DNA of 64,000 nucleotides from RPQJ01 sp963754125 (GTDB taxonomy: Bacteria > Pseudomonadota > Gammaproteobacteria > Steroidobacterales > Steroidobacteraceae): contig CAVWEX010000002.1 in NCBI GenBank assembly GCA_963754125.1, forward strand, positions 248,001 to 312,000. The letters run 5' to 3'. Positions 60,180-64,000 of this stretch are shown here, piece by piece (positions within the stretch are counted from its first letter, which is position 1; every line of letters starts with the position of its first letter). A model generated the notes under the pieces. The model searched no databases. It worked only from the letters and a program-made list of their open reading frames with translations, and had not been told where the DNA came from. The position numbers were made by a program, and so were the translations under genes.

Positions 60180-60539
60180 ATGAACAAAGCACGGAGCATG
60201 ACGATGAGACGAACGATCCTTGCCGCCGCCGCCCTGGGCCTGGCCTGCCAGGTCGCGCTCGCCCAGCCGCCCGACGCCCCGCCGCGGGGCGGCCCGCCGA
60301 TCGACGAGATCGCGACGCGGCTCGGGCTCAACGACTACCAGAAGACCGAGATGAAGCGGATCCTCGAGGAGGCGCACCAGCGCATGGAGGCCTCCCGCCA
60401 GGCCTCGATGCAGCAGGTCGACACCGAGCTTGCGAACGTACTCACGGCCGAGCAGCTCGCCGAGTTCAAGCAGTTGAGGCCCGAGCGCCGTCGCGATCAC
60501 CGCGCCCCATCCACCCGCACGCCGCAGTCGGATAACTGA
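60180..60539 (+). CDS. Spy/LTXXQ-like small periplasmic protein
   Basis: 119 residues (113 from the second ATG at 60198, which directly precedes the signal RRTILAAAALGLACQVALA). The mature part has an amphipathic helical region (DYQKTEMKRILEEAHQRMEA) and LTAEQLAEFKQL, reminiscent of Spy/CpxP chaperones and metal sensors. Assignment is tentative. Divergent from the BNR gene and followed by a terminator. Confidence 0.6.
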   Translation: MNKARSMTMRRTILAAAALGLACQVALAQPPDAPPRGGPPIDEIATRLGLNDYQKTEMKRILEEAHQRMEASRQASMQQVDTELANVLTAEQLAEFKQLRPERRRDHRAPSTRTPQSDN

Positions 60540-60591
60540 CCAACTGACTCCACGGTCAGGAGCCGCTCCCCCCGGCGTCCTGCGGTGGACC

Positions 60592-60631
60592 GAGCCCGCT
60601 GCGCATGAGACACGCGGCGGGCTCGATTTTT
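60592..60631 (+). terminator. Rho-independent terminator after the Spy-like gene
   Basis: GAGCCCGC (60592-60599) and GCGGGCTC (60617-60624) pair perfectly over 8 bp, followed by GATTTTTT-type sequence. Confidence 0.75.
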
Positions 60632-60744
60632 CTGGGGTTCTTAGAGGATATCCGGGGGCTCGCAACAGCGGCCTGTGTACGACCCGGAAGTCCTGGGTTC
60701 GGCTGGAGCCCACCTGCTCCCTCGGGGGGCTTGCCCGAGGTGAC

Positions 60745-60774
60745 GGGGTCGCTGCCCGGACAGACAGCGACCCC
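60745..60774. other. Perfect 10-bp inverted repeat in the convergent gap before the sulfatase 3' end
   Basis: GGGGTCGCTG (60745-60754) and CAGCGACCCC (60765-60774) with a 10-base loop, followed by only TTT on the + strand. It may act as a weak terminator or 3' stabiliser for the sulfatase transcript on the - strand. The 240-base gap around it holds no gene. Confidence 0.4.
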
Positions 60775-60782
60775 TTTACCAC

Positions 60783-62361
60783 TCACTGCTCAATTTTGCC
60801 CATCGCCTCAATCCGCTTCTGCATCGAATCGAGGTTGAAGGAACCCGGCGTCTGGCTCGGTGGATAGTCCCGCATCGTCAGCAGGAACTGCTGGGCAATC
60901 GAATTGGTCCCGGCAATGATGAACACGCGCTCGAGCAACCAATCGTTGTACGTGTTCGAGTTGTGCTGCGCGCGCTCGTACGGATCCCGGCGCAGGTTGA
61001 AGATGAGCGGCACGCGCAGGTCGGTGAACGGCTCGCGCCACACTCCGAACGCCTCGCCGCGGTTCTCCTTGTAGACGACCTTCCAGTCGTTCCAGCGGAT
61101 GGCCACGATGTCGCCGTCGTCGTTGACGTAGATGAACCCCTCGCGCGGCGACTTCTCCGCCTTGCCGTTCAGATAGTCGAGCATGTTGTAGCCGTCGATG
61201 TGGTTCCGGTACGTGCGGCCATTGAGCTTGACGCCCTTCAGCAACTGCTCCTTGACGTCGGGCGCGCCGGCGACCGCGGCGAACGTGGGCAACCAGTCCT
61301 GGTGCGCGACGATGCCATTGAGCGTCACGCCTGCCGGAAAATGGCCCGGCCAGCGGATGAAGGCCGGCACGCGGTAGGCGCCTTCCCAGTTGGAGTTCTT
61401 CTCGCTGCGGAACGGCGTGTTGCCGGCGTCGGGCCAGGTGTTGAAATGAGGTCCGTTGTCCGTCGAGTACATCACGACCGTGTCGTTCGCGATGCCGAGG
61501 TCGTCGAGCAGCTTCAGCAACTCGCCGACGTGCATGTCGTGCTCGATCATGCCGTCGGTGTATTCGTCGTTACCCGGGTGACGATGATCGGACCGCACGT
61601 GCGTGCGGAAGTGCATGCGCGTGCCGTTCCACCACGCGAAGAACGGCTTGCCGGACTTCGCCTGGCGCGTGATGAAGTCCTTCGCGGCGGCGACCGTCTC
61701 GTCATCGATGGTCTCCATCCGCTTCCTGGTGAGTGGACCGGTATCCACGATCGTCTGCGCCCCGTTGCCGTCGGCCGTGGCCTTGATCACGCCGCGCGGC
61801 CCGAACTGCTTGCGGAACTCGGGGTTGGTCGGGTAGTCCTCGTTCTCCGGCTCCTCCTCGGCGTTCAGGTGGTAGAGGTTGCCGAAGAATTCGTCGAACC
61901 CGTGCATGGTCGGCAGGTGCTCGTCGCGGTCGCCCTGGTGGTTCTTGCCGAACTGGCCCGGTGGCGTAGCCCTGCGACTTCAGGATGGTCGCCATCGTCA
62001 CATCGGTCTTCTGCCAGCCCTCCGTCGCGCCGGGAACACCGACCTTGGTCATGCCAGTGCGCAGCGGATTGTTGCCGCCGATGAAAGCGGCGCGCCCGGC
62101 CGTGCAGGACTGCTGGCCGTAGTAGTCCGTGAAGGCCACCCCTTCCGTGGCGATGCGATCGATGTTGGGCGTCCTGTAGCCCATCAGCCCGCGGTTGTTG
62201 TAGCTGATGTTGGTCGTGCCGATGTCATCGCCCCAGATCACGAGAATGTTGGGCTTCTTGCCTGAAGGGGCACCCTGTGCGAGCACGGGCTGCAGCCACG
62301 TCAGCCCGAGCACGATCGACATCGCCAGCAATCTGCCAAATCCCCACCGAGTCTCTTTCAT
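60783..62361 (-). CDS. Arylsulfatase-type sulfatase, Cys-type, frame interrupted
   Basis: Periplasmic sulfatase of the alkaline-phosphatase superfamily. Signal peptide MSIVLGLTWLQPVLAQG, metal-binding Asp45/Asp46 in WGDDIGTT, and the formylglycine motif Cys86-Thr-Ala-Gly-Arg90 (CxAxR), so it needs a maturase. The frame changes near 61965; removing one base gives 525 residues. ATG 62361 follows GGAGG. The substrate is not readable. A DUF3604 gene lies upstream. Confidence 0.88.
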
Positions 62362-62445
62362 CTGTTCCTCCCTCCAGCGTCTGTGTGGTTGTGCTGGCAC
62401 TGTGTGTTCCGCGTGTGATGTACCGCGACGCACCATGACCCGAAC

Positions 62446-62472
62446 GTCCTGCGGGGGGTGGGTCTGCAGGAC
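62446..62472. other. 7-bp inverted repeat between the DUF3604 and sulfatase genes
   Basis: GTCCTGC (62446-62452) and GCAGGAC (62466-62472) with a GC-rich loop, without a T run on either strand. It may be an RNA-stabilising hairpin in a shared transcript. Confidence 0.35.
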
Positions 62473-62522
62473 AAACGGATCATGGGCGCCGGGTATTCTT
62501 TGCGCTCCTGATGCCAGCGCCG

Positions 62523-64000
62523 TTACGGGGTGTACCAGATCGGCGACGTATAGGCTCGATCCTGAATGCTGGCCGGCACGTCTGTCGGAAGCTTCACGCC
62601 GAAGATCCTGGCGTCGTACGTCGTCCAGCGAGGCGTCGGAATCTCGAGCACGCGCACGTAGTAGAACGCGCGCAGCTTCGGGTCGAAGGCAGGGTCCTTC
62701 CAGTACGCCGTGAGATACGGAGCACCGATCGCGTTGGTGTAGCTTGCCTCCTTTACGTTGACCGTGTTGCCCACGGGCGGCAGCTTGCCGTTCGCGCCCG
62801 GTTTGCGGTCGCCGGACCACGCCACGTCGTAGATTTTCTCCTGGGTCTTGCCCGAGGCGTCGAGCCAGCCTTTGACGACCTGGATGCGGTCGAGGTTGGC
62901 ACCATCCACATCACGCATGGCGCGAACCAGGAATGCCGGCGCCTTGCCCGTGGACGCGCTCTTGAGATCGCCACCCATCGGTACGCCGCGCTTGTAGCCC
63001 TGCTCGGCGAAGTCCGAGCGCTCGAGGTCCTCGGCGGTGAAGTCGAAGCCGCCAAAGACCCGCACCACGAGACGCGTGCCGGTGGTGGCGTAGACCTCCT
63101 TGCGTGCCATCGCGTCCCACAGCGCTTCGCGCGTGTTGTCGCGTGCCCAGACGGCCGCCAGGCCCGATGCACTGGTCTCGCGTGCGAGGTGCTGATTACT
63201 GCGCGCGCGGTCGGCCGGCACCCGGCCAACGATCACTTCATCGAAGCGAATCGGGTCGGCGGAGGGTTCCAGCACGGCCACCTTGCCGAAAAAATTGTCC
63301 TCGGTGGTGGTGACCAGGCCGGTGTGCATGTCGGTCGAGCCGATCAAGCCAAACTTGAACGGGTTGACGCCGAGCTTGGCCTCATAGGCCAGTCCGCGCT
63401 TGAACGTCTCGCGGGTGTATTCGCGTGGCAGCATGTCGGGCGTCTTGAGCACCGGTCCGAAGCTGCCTTTGTCCCAGCGTTCGAAGTTGGCGAACTCGTC
63501 GTTGCGCGACAGTGCCGGGTGCGTCTCGCCGTCGCCCTTGGGCTGGGTGGTTTCGTAGATCGGCTCCCAGCGCATGCGGCGCTCGGCGTAGTCGCGGTCG
63601 AGCGGCTTCTTCGTGGTCAGCGTCACGTCATCGAACATCAGCCCGTTCGACAGGTTGCCGTTGTGCGGGATCGCAAGCATCCGGCCGCCCGTCTTCTTCT
63701 CATACGCCTCCATCCACGCCCAGAGATCCTCCGGATCGCCGGTGTCGTAGTAGGACAAGGGAATGATCTGGTCGGCCTTGTCCTTGCCGTCGCGAAAGAC
63801 CACGTTGCGATGCAGGTTGTTGCCATCTGGCCCGGACGTCCACTCGAAGCCGATCAGCGCCGTGAAGCGGCCGGGCTCGTTGTATTTCTCGGCGGCCGCG
63901 GTGATCCGCTTCCACGCCGGTCGGCCCATGGTTTCTTCCTGGCCTTTGAACGGGTCTTTCAGCTCCTGCATGGCGGCTATCCACATGTTGAAGGCTGCTC
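62523..64000 (-). CDS. DUF3604 domain protein, 5' end outside window
   Basis: The visible 487 residues from the ATG at 63986, plus at least four codons upstream, belong to the DUF3604 family, a PHP-like metal-dependent phosphoesterase relative of unknown role. Blocks include RFTALIGFEWTSGPDGNN, MLAIPHNGNLSNG and GLIGSTDMHTGL, each with potential metal ligands. The family start is about 150 or more residues further upstream, outside the window. It shares a strand and 160-base gap with the sulfatase, suggesting a joint operon for an exported substrate. Confidence 0.85.
   Translation of the reverse strand, partial: AAFNMWIAAMQELKDPFKGQEETMGRPAWKRITAAAEKYNEPGRFTALIGFEWTSGPDGNNLHRNVVFRDGKDKADQIIPLSYYDTGDPEDLWAWMEAYEKKTGGRMLAIPHNGNLSNGLMFDDVTLTTKKPLDRDYAERRMRWEPIYETTQPKGDGETHPALSRNDEFANFERWDKGSFGPVLKTPDMLPREYTRETFKRGLAYEAKLGVNPFKFGLIGSTDMHTGLVTTTEDNFFGKVAVLEPSADPIRFDEVIVGRVPADRARSNQHLARETSASGLAAVWARDNTREALWDAMARKEVYATTGTRLVVRVFGGFDFTAEDLERSDFAEQGYKRGVPMGGDLKSASTGKAPAFLVRAMRDVDGANLDRIQVVKGWLDASGKTQEKIYDVAWSGDRKPGANGKLPPVGNTVNVKEASYTNAIGAPYLTAYWKDPAFDPKLRAFYYVRVLEIPTPRWTTYDARIFGVKLPTDVPASIQDRAYTSPIWYTP

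Noticed and set aside
60632..60782. Possible gene in the gap between the Spy-like and sulfatase genes
   Set aside because: Only short frames with no ribosome site; the region holds inverted repeats instead.

Overview
The window reads as a high-GC gammaproteobacterial chromosome segment. The evidence is the gene orders: a complete str/S10/spc/alpha ribosomal supercluster, a uvrA / MFS / ssb block, miaB-ybeZ-ybeY-corC-lnt, leuS-lptE, holA-nadD-rsfS-rlmH and maf-rng-yhdP-nit-tldD. Genus cannot be fixed from the sequence alone. Nothing looks like phage, plasmid, insertion sequence, CRISPR, tRNA or rRNA.

1-18 kb: translation supercluster on the + strand: rpsG (cut by the left edge), fusA, tuf, rpsJ, then a 280-base leader with a strong promoter and a hairpin, then rplC to rpsQ, rplN to rpmJ, a second clear promoter, rpsM-rpsK-rpsD-rpoA-rplQ and a terminator. 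All frames are intact here.

18-31 kb: mscL, pepQ (-), an alanine-rich lipoprotein with five tandem 11-residue repeats, a frame-interrupted GNAT gene, uvrA (-), an MFS pump, ssb, a Kef-type antiporter, and a molybdenum-hydroxylase operon on the - strand (2Fe-2S subunit, molybdopterin subunit, XdhC maturation factor).

31-41 kb: miaB, PhoH-like ybeZ, ybeY, corC, lnt, an MBL-fold hydrolase, leuS and lptE, closely packed with ATGA/GTGA overlaps. 41-45.5 kb: a cassette that separates leuS-lptE from holA. It holds prolyl aminopeptidase (-), a small CxxC membrane protein, an outer-membrane barrel protein, a metal-binding ABC receptor and its permease, with no ATPase gene beside them. 45.5-57 kb: holA, nadD, rsfS (long basic N-terminal extension), rlmH, an OsmC-like gene, maf and rng in one continuous frame, a heavily frame-broken yhdP, a nitrilase-family amidase and tldD.

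57-64 kb: a small membrane protein; a - strand trio of MoeB-rhodanese E1-like enzyme, MoaD/ThiS-like carrier and BNR-repeat protein; a Spy-like periplasmic protein; a Cys-type sulfatase; and a DUF3604 gene cut by the right edge.

A recurrent property is the single-base frame interruption. Most can be restored by removing one base, and leuS corrected this way returns to exactly 860 residues, so many are probably sequencing or assembly errors rather than decay. Interrupted genes are given as single features spanning all fragments.
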